Shown: positions 42,401-50,851, counted from the first letter of the stretch. The stretch: DNA of 64,000 nucleotides from Pseudoxanthomonas kaohsiungensis (GCF_010211765.1 NZ_PDWO01000015.1:1-64000), one strand, 5' to 3'. Made by a program: numbers and translations. Notes: generated by a model not told the origin, from the letters alone.

Positions 42401-42516
42401 GCGCGGCCGGCGATGGCGCCGGTCGTGCTCTGGGCCATGGCCAGCGGCGCCATTGCACCGATGCACGCGCCGAGTGCGACGCACAACGCCGCCTTCCTGA
42501 AAGTCCTGCTGTTCAT
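39484..42516 (-). CDS. Oar-like TonB-dependent outer-membrane receptor
   Basis: 1010 aa. Signal peptide (ALCVALGACIGAMAPLAMAQ), then a carboxypeptidase-regulatory-like beta sandwich (about 30-105, 'GSYRLSQLPVGDYSLQVVRDG'), the plug domain ('NVSREEIARIPVAQNLGSVA', 'SVYINGLNVTDFYRR', 'FGRSTGGVINTVTRRGTNVF') and a long beta barrel ending 'YGELVLTWNF' with the terminal phenylalanine. This is the Oar subgroup used for peptides and other large ligands. Its ATG overlaps the stop of the upstream transglutaminase gene by 4 bp. In this cluster the probable cargo is cell-wall peptides or peptide-rich debris. Confidence 0.9.
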   Translation of the reverse strand: MNSRTFRKAALCVALGACIGAMAPLAMAQSTTGAIAGRASAGDQLVVTSKQTGISRTVTASGDGSYRLSQLPVGDYSLQVVRDGQPVGSPVAVNVLLGGTTAVNLGADGAVSNLDAIQVVGSRVVNRVDVFSIETATNVSREEIARIPVAQNLGSVAMLAPGVIGGNSSLGGLSFGGSSIAENSVYINGLNVTDFYRRQSYSTAPFAFYDQFQIKTGGYSVEFGRSTGGVINTVTRRGTNVFQGGVQATFLPEALSSNAEDHRYYDTDGAGNPVPVDYRASRDKSSLIKTNVWASGPVIEDKLFLFAMYEQRNSNSSFTNSSGSTWSDAESDNGFWGAKMDWAITDNHLLELLAFSDEGDTETTTYAYNWDADERGALSGISTNESGGDSGSITYTGRFGENFVAKAMWGTNRSQSVVYSPADQQCAQVIINSSYNAVYNSMGRPPVSCHPSTSASVVDHHDEREVGRLDFEWTLGSHQLRFGLDTETMTTDRTTFYPGPTGQRFTIYSYAPGAVLGNGATVPAGVTAVAMGRERADGGVFDTEASAWYIEDNWNITPYFLLNLGVRMDNLDYKTATGSSFIELDELVSPRVGFSWDMKGDGSTKLFGNAGRYYLPVNNIINYTFAGGLTDEYTYYALSGWTPATNPVTGTAYMQPVLGAQIGPVDDSGNIGVGDLRQSVDRDLEAMYQDEFILGFQTMINQAWSWGVNATYRDMTHAVDDMRINALCGVRHGNLWPIANPGEKVTLWGTTAQGCAQDGWVTIDTSKEGYITAGSNQIIGYKTPERTYKAVELQIDRAWDDKWAFNASYLWSKLEGNHEGPVNSDTNYGDTGMVQHWDHPANNERSGYLFNDHRHQVKLRGSYKLNEQWLFGATVMALSGGPITAFGVSWPGEDSVASYTSEGSGGGTGWICVSNCTAPNAQRVYEYSPRGAFGNLPWTYDLSANVTWTLPVEDVDMNIRFAVYNLLNDQEVINIRSRYEKQPGVYRTTFAEGTRWQSPRYGELVLTWNF

Positions 42517-44129
42517 CCCCGTGTCTCTCCCACAGTGGTGTTGAAGTTGTCCCCGCCCGTGCTGGTGGCGTCATTGCCAGTCGGCAGCATCTGCCATTCG
42601 AACCGGTAGTCCCATTGGTCGAAGTAGAGGTTCCCGCCGCGCCACTCCACTTCGCCCCGTTGCGAATCCACGGTTTCGGAGCGGAAGTGCTGCTTGGCCG
42701 GAACGAAGTCCCGCGAATAGTCGTCGTTGAAGGCGATCCGGTACGCGTCCAGGCCGCCGAGGTAGAACCAGCGCAGCGCCGGGTCGGCGCTGTCCAGCTG
42801 GCCGGTGGTCACGTCCATCGGCACCCAGCCGTACGGCGCCAGGTACAGCCAGCCCCAGTCGTGCATGTTGTCGTAGCCGACCGCATCGTCGGAGTACACC
42901 CAGCCCGATTGCCAGCGCGCCGGGATCCCGTTGAGCCGCAGCAGCGCCATCAGCAGCAGGGTCTGCTGGCCGCAGTCGGCATGGCCGGTCTTGAGCGCGT
43001 AGTCGCTGATGTTGGAGATCGTCGAGTACTCGCGCGCCCCGGCCCAGGGAATGCGATCCACCGCCTCGAACAGCTTGCGCGCTACCAGGTACGGGTTGGT
43101 CTCGTCGCCGACCACCTGCCGCGAGAAGGCGCGCAATTCGGGCGTGAACACGATGTGCGGCGCCTGCTCGCGCAGGTACGGCGCCAGCGCCGCGTCGTCG
43201 GGCGTGGCGGTGACGCGCCGCGGGTCGATCGCGAAGTGGCGCCCGTACACGGTCAGTTCGTAGCTCACCGAGAACTCGGTGGGCTGGCCGGCCACGGCGG
43301 TGCGCTCCATGTAGGCGGTGCGCTGCATCGTGCTTTCCGGCGCGACCTGGCCCCCTGCCGGTGCCGTACCGAGCAGGCGGATGTCCTCCTGCTGGCCGTC
43401 GATCGCGCGGGGATACGGGATCCACGCGCGGACGGTTTCGCCTGCGGGCACCGCGTCGGCATCGACCACCAGCGACTGGGTCACGCGCAGGCGTCGCGGG
43501 GCCACGCTGGTCGCGCCGCCGGCGGCGGCCGCCAGCACCTCGGCATGGTGCGGATGCAGCCGCTCGAACGGACCTTCGCTGAAGGGCTTGACCGGCGGCG
43601 CGCGGCGCGCGGCCGCCTCGGCGCTGAGGCGGAACAGGTTGGGGATGGCGCGCTTGAAGTAGCGCGGCTCGCCATCGATATCCATGCGTTCGATCAGGCC
43701 GGCACGGTCCCAGGCGTCGAATTCGGCCTCCTCGAGGTCGGGGATCGACTTGCGCAGCTGGGCCATGGCGGCGGCCCGGTCGAGGGTGAAGTCCAGGCGG
43801 ATGCGGCGCATGCGCTCGCGCTCGAACGCCAGCGCGCGCTGCTTGTCCGCCGGCACGCCGGGCGCGGCCAGCGCGGCATCGATCGACGATTGCGCCTGCC
43901 GGAAGTCGCCGCGATCCACGGCGGCGACCACCTCGCCCACCGTGTCGGCCGCGCGTGCGTCCGCCTGCGCGGCCGTTGCCAGCCCCATGGCCAGCAGGCA
44001 CAGCGCCGGCCACGCGACACGGCGGCCGGGACGCGCAGGACGCGGCGGCAGGCTGGAAACGGAAGGCTGGCAACTGCGGACATCCACGACGACACTTCCC
44101 GGGTGCGGTGGTGATGGCTGGTGTAACAC
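42513..44129 (-). CDS. Exported transglutaminase-like cysteine peptidase
   Basis: Up to 538 aa. The transglutaminase core is near residues 385-460: 'GHADCGQQTLLLMALLRLNG' (Cys), 'YDNMHDWGWLYLAPYGWVPMD' (His and Asp/second His). A beta-rich domain precedes it. The leader 'VAWPALCLLAMGLATAAQADA' is a signal peptide. The annotated ATG gives an odd proline-rich lead. A GTG at 44085-44087 preceded by GGGAAG is an attractive alternative. It is first in the minus-strand arm of the muropeptide cluster and is translationally coupled to the TonB receptor. It probably trims peptides for uptake. Confidence 0.82.
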   Translation of the reverse strand: MLHQPSPPHPGSVVVDVRSCQPSVSSLPPRPARPGRRVAWPALCLLAMGLATAAQADARAADTVGEVVAAVDRGDFRQAQSSIDAALAAPGVPADKQRALAFERERMRRIRLDFTLDRAAAMAQLRKSIPDLEEAEFDAWDRAGLIERMDIDGEPRYFKRAIPNLFRLSAEAAARRAPPVKPFSEGPFERLHPHHAEVLAAAAGGATSVAPRRLRVTQSLVVDADAVPAGETVRAWIPYPRAIDGQQEDIRLLGTAPAGGQVAPESTMQRTAYMERTAVAGQPTEFSVSYELTVYGRHFAIDPRRVTATPDDAALAPYLREQAPHIVFTPELRAFSRQVVGDETNPYLVARKLFEAVDRIPWAGAREYSTISNISDYALKTGHADCGQQTLLLMALLRLNGIPARWQSGWVYSDDAVGYDNMHDWGWLYLAPYGWVPMDVTTGQLDSADPALRWFYLGGLDAYRIAFNDDYSRDFVPAKQHFRSETVDSQRGEVEWRGGNLYFDQWDYRFEWQMLPTGNDATSTGGDNFNTTVGETRG

Positions 44130-44146
44130 GGGTCTGGTAGTGGGTC

Positions 44147-44189
44147 AATAATTTATTCTTGACGGCGCGAATATTCGGAATAACTATTC
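44147..44189. promoter_or_regulatory. AT-rich palindromes overlapping the divergent promoter of the muropeptide cluster
   Basis: In a GC-rich setting this 43-bp stretch has three palindromes: AATAATTTATT (44147-44157), GAATATTC (44169-44176) and GAATAACTATTC (44178-44189). A plus-strand promoter can be read through them: TTGACG (44159-44164) and a TAACTA/AACTAT -10 at 44181-44187. The RpiR-family regulator encoded in the plus-strand operon is the natural candidate to bind. Confidence 0.55.
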
Positions 44190-44222
44190 TTCCGGACACG
44201 CCCCCGGGGAGGACCGGCGCCC

Positions 44223-45668
44223 ATGCATGCCGCCAATGCGTCAACCAACGCCGCCGCGCACGGCCTCCGCCACGGCGCCGCGGTCGCCGCCCTTCTGGCG
44301 CTGCTGCTGGCCGCGGCGGCGCCTGCGCCCGCGTTCCAGGCCGACGCACCGACCGCGGTGGTCGACGTTCGCCAAGCCGACCTGACCCCGGAGCACTGGA
44401 TCGCCCAGCTCGCCGAACCGGACCGGGTGATCCTGGACCGTGCCGGCATCGCCGCGCAAAACGCGCGCATGCGCGCCCAGGACCGCTCGATCCACGACAT
44501 CGCCACCCTGGCCGATCCACTGCCGCGCGCGGTGGTGCGCGAGCAGGTCGTGGCGCTTTCGGCGCCGCCGACCCGCGCCCTGTTCGACGTGCAGGGCAAG
44601 GCGGTGCCGAAGAAGACGCTGGATGCGCTGCAGCAGGCGATCGCGCTGGACGCCATCCCCGCCAGCCAGCCCCTGCAGTACGGCCTGGTGGTCCATCGCG
44701 CCGCGCTGCGTACCTTCCCGACCGCGCTGCGCGTGTTCAGCAGCGCCGGCGAGACCGACATCGACCGCTTCCAGGAGTCGGCGCTGTTCCCCGGCGACGC
44801 GGTCGCGGTGCTGCACCGCAGCCGCGACGGCCAGTGGCTGTTCGTGGCCAGCGAGCGCTACGCCGCGTGGATCGAGGCGGCGCACGTGGCCGTCGGCCCG
44901 CGCGAGACCGTGCTCGGCTATGCCCGGCGCGCGCCCTACGTGGTCGTCACCGGCGCCACCGTGCGCACCACCTACACCCCGGAGGAACCGCGCGTGTCGG
45001 CGCTGCAGCTGGACATGGGCGTGCGCCTGCCGCTGCGCGCGGACTGGCCGCCGATGCAGGCGGTCAACGGCCAGCACCCGTACGCCTCGCACGTGGTCGA
45101 CCTGCCGGTGCGCGATGCCGACGGGCGCCTGGCGCTGGTGCCGGCGCTGGTCCCGCGCTCGGCCGACGTGTCCGACGATTACCTGCCGCTGACCCCGGCC
45201 AACCTGCTGCGGCAGTCGTTCAAGTTCCTCGGCGAGCGCTACGGCTGGGGCCACAGCTACGACGCCCGCGACTGCAGCGGTTTCGTCTCGGAGATCTACC
45301 GCAGCTTCGGCCTCTTGGTCCCGCGCAACACCCGCGACCAGGCGGTCAGCCCGGCGCTGGACCGGATCGCGTTCGAACCCACCGACAGCCGCGAAAAGCG
45401 CATGGCGGCGGTACGCGCGCTGCAGGTCGGCGACCTGGTCTACATCCCCGGCCACGTGATGATGGCCATCGGCCACCAGCGTGGCCTGGCCTTCATGATC
45501 CACGACACCAACGGCGGCAGCTGGCGCGGGGCCGACGGCCAGCGCGTGCGCGCCGGCCTCAACGGCGTGTCGGTCACCCCGCTCGAGCCGATGCTGTTCG
45601 GCGACACGGAGACCTACGTGGACCGCATCACCAGCATCCAGAGGATCCGGCCGCGAGCCACCCCATGA
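44223..45668 (+). CDS. NlpC/P60 peptidase with SH3 domains (YkfC-like)
   Basis: 481 aa with an N-terminal signal (AAVAALLALLLAAAAPAPAF). Two SH3-like segments lie at about 165-300 ('FSSAGETDIDRFQESALFPGD', 'LFVASERYAAWIEA'). The C-terminal NlpC/P60 domain has 'YGWGHSYDARDCSGFVSEIY' (catalytic Cys) and 'GDLVYIPGHVMMAIGHQRG' (His). This is the layout of YkfC, which cuts gamma-D-Glu-diaminopimelate bonds in peptides with free L-Ala-D-Glu ends. It begins the plus-strand arm, and its stop overlaps the epimerase start (ATGA), which fits production of L-Ala-D-Glu for that enzyme. Confidence 0.88.
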   Translation: MHAANASTNAAAHGLRHGAAVAALLALLLAAAAPAPAFQADAPTAVVDVRQADLTPEHWIAQLAEPDRVILDRAGIAAQNARMRAQDRSIHDIATLADPLPRAVVREQVVALSAPPTRALFDVQGKAVPKKTLDALQQAIALDAIPASQPLQYGLVVHRAALRTFPTALRVFSSAGETDIDRFQESALFPGDAVAVLHRSRDGQWLFVASERYAAWIEAAHVAVGPRETVLGYARRAPYVVVTGATVRTTYTPEEPRVSALQLDMGVRLPLRADWPPMQAVNGQHPYASHVVDLPVRDADGRLALVPALVPRSADVSDDYLPLTPANLLRQSFKFLGERYGWGHSYDARDCSGFVSEIYRSFGLLVPRNTRDQAVSPALDRIAFEPTDSREKRMAAVRALQVGDLVYIPGHVMMAIGHQRGLAFMIHDTNGGSWRGADGQRVRAGLNGVSVTPLEPMLFGDTETYVDRITSIQRIRPRATP

Positions 45669-46762
45669 AGATCACCGACATCGAACTGGGCATGCTGCGC
45701 GTGCCGCTCAAGACCCCGTTCAAGACCGCGCTGCGCGCCGTCGACACGGTCGAGGACATCGTGGTGCTGGTGCGCACCGACACCGGCCACACCGGCCACG
45801 GCGAGGCCCCGGCCACCGCGGTGATCACTGGCGACACCCACGGCTCGATCGTCGAGGCGATCGACCGCTTCATCAAGCCGCGCCTGATCGGCCAGGACAT
45901 CGCCAACCTCAACCGCATCTGCGCCCTGGTCCAGGGTTCGCTGGAGCGCAACACCAGCGCCAAGGCGGCGGTGGAGATCGCCGTCTACGACCTGTGGGGC
46001 CAGCTCTACGACGCGCCGCTGTACAAGATGCTCGGCGGCGGCGACCCGGTGATCACCACCGACATCACCATCTCGGTGGACCACATCGACAAGATGGTGG
46101 CCGACTCGATCGCCGCGGTGGAGCGCGGCTTCGATTCGCTGAAGATCAAGGTCGGCAAGGACATCGGCCTGGACATCGAGCGGGTCAAGGCGATCCACGC
46201 CGCGGTCGAGGGCCGGGCGCTGCTTCGGCTGGACGCGAACCAGGGCTGGACCCCGAAGCAGGCGGTCTACGCGATGAGCACGCTGGAGGATGCCGGCGTA
46301 CTGCTCGAGCTGCTGGAGCAGCCGGTCAAGGCCGCCGACATCGAGGGGCTGAAGTACGTCACCGAGCGCGTGCACACCCCGGTGATGGCCGACGAAAGCG
46401 TGTTCGGCCCGGCCCAGGTGTTCGACCTGATCGAACGCCGCGCCGCGGACATCATCAACATCAAGCTGATGAAGACCGGCGGCCTGTCCAACGCGATCCG
46501 GATCGCCGACATCGCCTCCATCTACGGCGTGCAGTGCATGATCGGCTGCATGATCGAATCGGCGATCTCGGTGGCCGCCGCCGTGCACCTGGCCGTGGCC
46601 AAGTCCGACGTGATCACCAAGGTCGACCTGGACGGACCTTCGCTGGGCCAGTTCAACCCGGTCGAGGGCGGGGTGATCTTCGACGAGTCCGAGATCACCG
46701 TCACCGACGCGCCGGGCCTGGGCATCCGCGAGATCCGCGGCCTGGAACTGCTCGCGCGCTGA
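45665..46762 (+). CDS. ykfB: L-Ala-D/L-Glu epimerase (enolase superfamily)
   Basis: 365 aa. Muconate-lactonizing-type enolase fold: an N-terminal capping domain ('LGMLRVPLKTPFKTALR'), the catalytic lysine pair in 'FDSLKIKVGKD' (K-x-K), metal ligands in 'LLRLDANQGWTPKQA' (D), 'LLEQPVKAADIEG' (E) and 'PVMADESVFG' (D), the second lysine in 'DIINIKLMKTGGLSNA', and a closing 'CMIESAISVAAAVHLA' typical of dipeptide epimerases. It converts L-Ala-D-Glu from peptidoglycan into L-Ala-L-Glu, which ordinary peptidases can use. It is coupled to the NlpC/P60 gene and is the second step of muropeptide catabolism. The same enzyme is called ycjG in E. coli. Confidence 0.9.
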   Translation: MKITDIELGMLRVPLKTPFKTALRAVDTVEDIVVLVRTDTGHTGHGEAPATAVITGDTHGSIVEAIDRFIKPRLIGQDIANLNRICALVQGSLERNTSAKAAVEIAVYDLWGQLYDAPLYKMLGGGDPVITTDITISVDHIDKMVADSIAAVERGFDSLKIKVGKDIGLDIERVKAIHAAVEGRALLRLDANQGWTPKQAVYAMSTLEDAGVLLELLEQPVKAADIEGLKYVTERVHTPVMADESVFGPAQVFDLIERRAADIINIKLMKTGGLSNAIRIADIASIYGVQCMIGCMIESAISVAAAVHLAVAKSDVITKVDLDGPSLGQFNPVEGGVIFDESEITVTDAPGLGIREIRGLELLAR

Positions 46763-46805
46763 GCGCGGTTGCCAGGTGCGCCCGCCCCGGATGAAGATCG
46801 CACCC

Positions 46806-47654
46806 ATGCCGCCCCTGGTGAAGATCCGCTCCGAACGCGACCACATGTCGGCGATCGAACGCCGCATCGCCGACTTCATCCTCGACAACGCCCACCTGCT
46901 GCGCGACTACTCTTCGCAGCAGCTGGCCAGCGCGCTGGGCATCAGCCAGTCCAGCGTGGTCAAGTTCAGCCAGAAGTTCGGCTTCCGCGGCTACCCGGAC
47001 CTGAAGTACAGCATCGTCCAGGCGGTGGCGCGCAACGGCGCCGACGCGCCGGCGCAGGCGGCGCCCGCGGCCGACGGCGACGAGTACACGCGCCTGGAGG
47101 AGAGCCTGCGCCGCAGCAAGGCCGCCGCCGAGGAAGAGACCCGCCTGCTCAACCCGCGCGAAGGCATCGAGCGGATCGTCGGCCTGGTCGACGGCGCCGG
47201 CAAGGTGTTCGTCTGCGGACTGGGCGACGACGGGCTGTTCGCGCGCGAGTTCGGCATGCGCCTATCGCTGCTGGGGGTGCTCACCGTGCACCACAACGAC
47301 CCGATCCTGATGATGGCCAACCTCTCGGCGGCGCGGCCCGGCGACGTGCTGCTGCTGTTCTCCGAGTACGGCCAGCTGCCGCAGCTGTCGCAGATCAGCC
47401 GCCAGTTCCAGGCCTGCGAGGGCAAGGTAGTCTCGATCACCCGGCACACCGCCAACCCGCTGCGCGCGCACGCCGACGCCTCGCTGGTGGTGTCCGCGCA
47501 CGATCCCGCCCCGCACGTGGAGGCGTTGCTGTACCGTTCCTCGCTGCAGTACCTGCTCGACTTCCTGTTCGTGCTGCTGTGCCAGGCCAACCCGGACCGG
47601 CACCGCCAGCTCGGCATCAACCTCGAACGCATCCGGCACCTGCTGGATACCTGA
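46806..47654 (+). CDS. MurR/RpiR-family transcriptional regulator
   Basis: 282 aa from the ATG at 46806. An earlier in-frame ATG at 46776 exists, but the family starts near 'PPLVKIRSERDHMSAIERRI'. The N-terminal HTH-6 domain has 'YSSQQLASALGISQSSVVKFSQKFGFRGYPDLK'. The C-terminal SIS domain (about 120-260) has 'KVFVCGLGDDGLFAREFG', 'RPGDVLLLFSEYG' and 'VVSITRHTANPL'. RpiR proteins sense phosphosugars such as MurNAc-6-phosphate. It probably controls this operon and its divergent partner through the palindromes at 44147-44189. Confidence 0.87.
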   Translation: MPPLVKIRSERDHMSAIERRIADFILDNAHLLRDYSSQQLASALGISQSSVVKFSQKFGFRGYPDLKYSIVQAVARNGADAPAQAAPAADGDEYTRLEESLRRSKAAAEEETRLLNPREGIERIVGLVDGAGKVFVCGLGDDGLFAREFGMRLSLLGVLTVHHNDPILMMANLSAARPGDVLLLFSEYGQLPQLSQISRQFQACEGKVVSITRHTANPLRAHADASLVVSAHDPAPHVEALLYRSSLQYLLDFLFVLLCQANPDRHRQLGINLERIRHLLDT

Positions 47655-47667
47655 CCGACCCGACTCG

Positions 47668-48504
47668 ATGCCCGCGAATCCCGACGCGACACCCCGTGCC
47701 TCCCGTTTCGCCTGGCCGCTGCTGGCCGCCCTCGGACTGGCGTGGGGCATCGCCGCCCTGGCCGGCGAGTCCGCCGGCAACCCCTCCGGTTCGGACGACC
47801 CGCTGCGCGGCGCGCAGCAGCTGGTGCTGGTCACCACCGATGGCTGGGACGATGCCCAGGGCATGGCGCGTCGCTTCGAACGTCCCGACGACGCGGCACC
47901 GTGGACCGAGGTGGCGTCGTTCCCGGTCAGCATCGGCCGCCACGGCAGCGCCTGGGGCACCGGCCTGCATGCCGCCGCCGACGTGGACGACGGCCCGCGC
48001 AAGCGCGAGGGCGATGGGCGCAGCCCGGCCGGGGTGTTCGCGCTGGGTACCGCGTTCGGTTACGCCGACGCCGTCGCCTCCGGCCTGCCCTACCAGGCGA
48101 TGACGCGCGACGACTGGTGCATGGACGTGCCGGCCTCGCCCCACTACAACCGCATCGTCGATGCCCGCCAGGTCGGCGCCGATGCGGTCGCCGGCTCGAG
48201 CGAGCCAATGCGGCTGGACCTGCACCGCGACGGCAACCCCAGCTACCGCCTGGGCTTCGTGATCGAACACAACCCCGGCAACGTGCCGCAGGGCGGCAGC
48301 TGCATCTTCGCCCACCTGTGGCGCGCGCCCGGCGAGCCGACCGCCGGCTGCACCGCGATGGCCGATGCCGACATGGAAGCGATGCTGGAATGGCTGGATG
48401 CGGACAAGGCCCCGCGCTTCGTCCTGCTGCCCCGGGCGCAATACGCGCGCCTGGCCACGCGCTGGCAACTGCCGGCGCCGGCACCGGCGGAGCCGGAACG
48501 GTGA
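47668..48504 (+). CDS. L,D-transpeptidase-family (YkuD-like) protein
   Basis: 278 aa, with an N-terminal membrane or signal helix (FAWPLLAALGLAWGIAALAG). The C-terminal part shows 'GGSCIFAHLWRAPGEPTAGCTAMADADM', that is H-x(n)-x-G-C with the catalytic cysteine of YkuD-type enzymes, and 'DGRSPAGVFALGTAFGY', a typical YkuD strand. Family members make or cut 3-3 crosslinks or attach to peptidoglycan tripeptides. This non-canonical subgroup may act as a carboxypeptidase. Its TGA overlaps the GTG of the symporter (GTGA). Confidence 0.8.
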   Translation: MPANPDATPRASRFAWPLLAALGLAWGIAALAGESAGNPSGSDDPLRGAQQLVLVTTDGWDDAQGMARRFERPDDAAPWTEVASFPVSIGRHGSAWGTGLHAAADVDDGPRKREGDGRSPAGVFALGTAFGYADAVASGLPYQAMTRDDWCMDVPASPHYNRIVDARQVGADAVAGSSEPMRLDLHRDGNPSYRLGFVIEHNPGNVPQGGSCIFAHLWRAPGEPTAGCTAMADADMEAMLEWLDADKAPRFVLLPRAQYARLATRWQLPAPAPAEPER

Positions 48505-49760
48505 GGTGGCCCGGCGCGACCGCGCGGGTGCTGCTGGCGCTGGCCGCCGGCGCGATCCTCGGCCTCGCACTGGCGCACTGGCAGCCCGATGCGGCCACGA
48601 CCGCGGCCGGCATCGCCCAGCCGATCGGCCGGCTCTGGCTCAGCGCGCTGCAGATGACCGTGGTGCCGCTGGTGCTGGCGCTGGTGATCCTCGGCGTGGC
48701 CACCGCTTCGGACGCCGCCGCGTCCGGGCGGGTGGCACGGCGGGCGATGGTGGTGTTCATCGCGATGCTGGCGTTCTTCGCCGGCTATGCCGCGCTGGTC
48801 GCGCCGGCGCTGCTCTCGCTGGTGCCAGCCAGCCCGGCGCTGACCGCCACCCTGCAGGCCTCCGCCACCAGCGCCGATGCCGCCGCGGCGCCGTCGCTGG
48901 CGCAGTGGATCGGCAATGTCATCCCGTCCAACGCGATCATGGCCGCCGCACAGGGCGCGATGCTGCCGCTGGTGGTGTTCGCGCTGTTCTTCGGCTTCGC
49001 CCTCACCCGCATCGACGGCGAGCGCCGCGCGCAGGTGATCGGGCTGTGCCACGGCATCGCCGACACCATGATCGTGATCGTGCACTGGGTGCTGCTGGCC
49101 GCGCCGGTCGGCGTGTTCGCGCTGATGCTGGCGGTGTGCGCGCAGGCGGGGCTGGGCGTGGTCGGCGCGCTGGCCGGCTACATCCTGCTGCAGTGCGCGA
49201 TGTACCTGGGGGCGATCGCGATCTGCTACGTGCTCATCGCCGTGTTCGCGCGCCGCTCGCCGGCCGCGTTCGCCGGCGCGATCCTGCCGGCGCAGGTGGT
49301 GGCGGCGAGCACCCAGTCCTCGCTGGCCTCACTGCCGGCAATGCTGGAGAGCGCGCGCGAGCGCCTCGGCCTGCCGCGGGCCGTCGCCGCGCTGGTGCTG
49401 CCGATGGCGGTAACCCTGTTCCGCATCACCAGCCCGATCCAGTACATCGTCGCCGCCTCCTTCGTCGCCTGGGCCTACGGCATCGAGCTGACCGCGGTGC
49501 AGCTGGCCGCCGGCGCGGCGCTGGCGGTGGTGATCAGCCTGGGCTCGGTCGGCCTGCCCGGCCAGGTCAGCTTCATGGCGACGGTCATGCCGGTGACCCA
49601 GTCGATGGGCCTGCCGGTGGAACCGCTGGGCCTGCTGCTGGCTGTGGACACCATTCCCGATGTGTTCGCCACCACCGGCAATGTCACCGGCGACCTCACC
49701 GCCACGACGATCGTCGCCCGGCAGAGCCCGGAAGCCTCCGACCCGCCGACTGCGGGCTGA
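48501..49760 (+). CDS. Dicarboxylate/amino acid:cation symporter (DAACS/GltP family)
   Basis: 419 aa from a GTG at 48501 that overlaps the previous stop. It has about eight to ten hydrophobic segments. Family signatures are visible: 'QMTVVPLVLALVILGV' in the early helices, 'PAQVVAASTQSSLASLPAML' (the serine-rich reentrant loop), 'VLPMAVTLFRITSPIQYI' and 'VDTIPDVFATTGNVTGDLTAT' with the D-x(n)-R/T-x-x-N-V-x-G-D substrate/cation motif. It sits in the inner membrane and probably imports the glutamate, alanine or dipeptides released by the cluster. It is the last gene of the plus-strand arm. Confidence 0.88.
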   Translation: MRWPGATARVLLALAAGAILGLALAHWQPDAATTAAGIAQPIGRLWLSALQMTVVPLVLALVILGVATASDAAASGRVARRAMVVFIAMLAFFAGYAALVAPALLSLVPASPALTATLQASATSADAAAAPSLAQWIGNVIPSNAIMAAAQGAMLPLVVFALFFGFALTRIDGERRAQVIGLCHGIADTMIVIVHWVLLAAPVGVFALMLAVCAQAGLGVVGALAGYILLQCAMYLGAIAICYVLIAVFARRSPAAFAGAILPAQVVAASTQSSLASLPAMLESARERLGLPRAVAALVLPMAVTLFRITSPIQYIVAASFVAWAYGIELTAVQLAAGAALAVVISLGSVGLPGQVSFMATVMPVTQSMGLPVEPLGLLLAVDTIPDVFATTGNVTGDLTATTIVARQSPEASDPPTAG

Positions 49761-49872
49761 ATCCCCGCGGCGCGCGCTCACGCGCGTGTCACCGTGCGCG
49801 ACCGACAGTGGCCCCCTCCGCGGCCGCTGCGCCCTGCCTGCCGGCCGCCCTCCCCCCGCCGGAGCACGCCGC

Positions 49873-50370
49873 ATGAAGACCCGACGCATCTACGCCTCGC
49901 CCAACCTCGCCGCCGCGCAGGCGGCGCTGGCCGCCGCCCGCGACACCGGCATCGAGCGCGACGCGCTGTCGCTGATCGCCCGCTCCGACATCGAGATGGA
50001 CGCGGTGCCCGACGACCTGCGCGAGGCGCATACCGACATGGTGCCCGCCGCGCTGCGCGGTGCCGCCGGCGGCGGCGCGGTCGGCCTGGTCGCCGGACTG
50101 ATCGCGGTGGCGGTGCCGCCGCTGGGTATCACCCTCGCCGGTGCCGGCCTGATGGCCGCGGTCGGCGCGCTGGTGGGCTCCTGGTCCTCGGCGCTCGTCG
50201 GCGCCACCGTGCCCGACCCGGTACGGCGCCAGTTCGAGGAGGCGATCGAGGCGGGCCGGATCCTGCTGGTCGTCGACGCCGACGAGGAGGCCCTGGCGCG
50301 AGCCGAACAGGCGGTGATCCGCGCCGGCGCGCACCCGCTGCCGTACGAGGCGGCCACCGCGGTCAGCTGA
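49873..50370 (+). CDS. Conserved protein with a glycine-rich membrane hairpin, 165 aa
   Basis: It starts at the ATG at 49873 with GGAG upstream. The N-terminal part 'RRIYASPNLAAAQAALAAARDTGIERDALSLIAR' looks like a small ferredoxin-like domain of the general-stress type. Then comes a Gly/Ala hydrophobic hairpin (GAAGGGAVGLVAGLIAVAV...AGAGLMAAVGALVGS), and the C-terminus 'GRILLVVDADEEALARAEQAV' repeats the ferredoxin-like pattern. This resembles DUF1269-like stress membrane proteins. No operon partner is visible. Confidence 0.7.
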   Translation: MKTRRIYASPNLAAAQAALAAARDTGIERDALSLIARSDIEMDAVPDDLREAHTDMVPAALRGAAGGGAVGLVAGLIAVAVPPLGITLAGAGLMAAVGALVGSWSSALVGATVPDPVRRQFEEAIEAGRILLVVDADEEALARAEQAVIRAGAHPLPYEAATAVS

Positions 50371-50526
50371 GCGCACCGCACCGACAAGCACTCGAGCCCT
50401 GAGCCATCCAGTGCGCCACGCGTGCTGCAGCCCGCGGCTAACATCGCACTCACGCCGCGGGCTACAGGTATTAACCGCTCCGCTCCTATCGTGGATGCCA
50501 GCCCCACGTGCAGGAGACAGCCCGCC

Positions 50527-50838
50527 ATGAGTCCGCAACCCGGCTACCAGGTCCCCGGCCGCGCGCCGGTCGAGTCGTTCCCCGATTCCGGTTACTGGAA
50601 CCAGCAGTTCCGCAGCGAACCCTACTTCCTGGAAGGCGACAGCTACGACGATTACGAACCCGCCTACCGCCTGGGTTACCAGGCGCGGCACCAGCACCCC
50701 GGCCGCGACTTCGACAGCCTCGACGAGCAGCTGCAGCGCGACTGGGCGGCCAGCAAGGGCCTGTCGCGACTGGACTGGCAGCGCGCGCGCCAGGCCGCGC
50801 TGCGCGCCTGGGAACGCGGCGAGCCGCGCGGCATGTAA
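50527..50838 (+). CDS. Hypothetical protein, 103 aa, aromatic and acidic
   Basis: The ATG at 50527 lies 8 bp after AGGAGACA. The longer reading to 50422 lacks such a site. The sequence 'SGYWNQQFRSEPYFLEGDSYDDYEPAYRLGYQARHQHPG' is rich in Tyr, Asp and Arg, followed by 'LDEQLQRDWAASKGLSRLDWQRARQAALRAWER'. I recognise this as a type of conserved hypothetical protein common in Xanthomonadales and other proteobacteria, without known function. It is soluble and stands alone. Confidence 0.7.
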   Translation: MSPQPGYQVPGRAPVESFPDSGYWNQQFRSEPYFLEGDSYDDYEPAYRLGYQARHQHPGRDFDSLDEQLQRDWAASKGLSRLDWQRARQAALRAWERGEPRGM

Positions 50839-50851
50839 TCCAATGCCCCCT

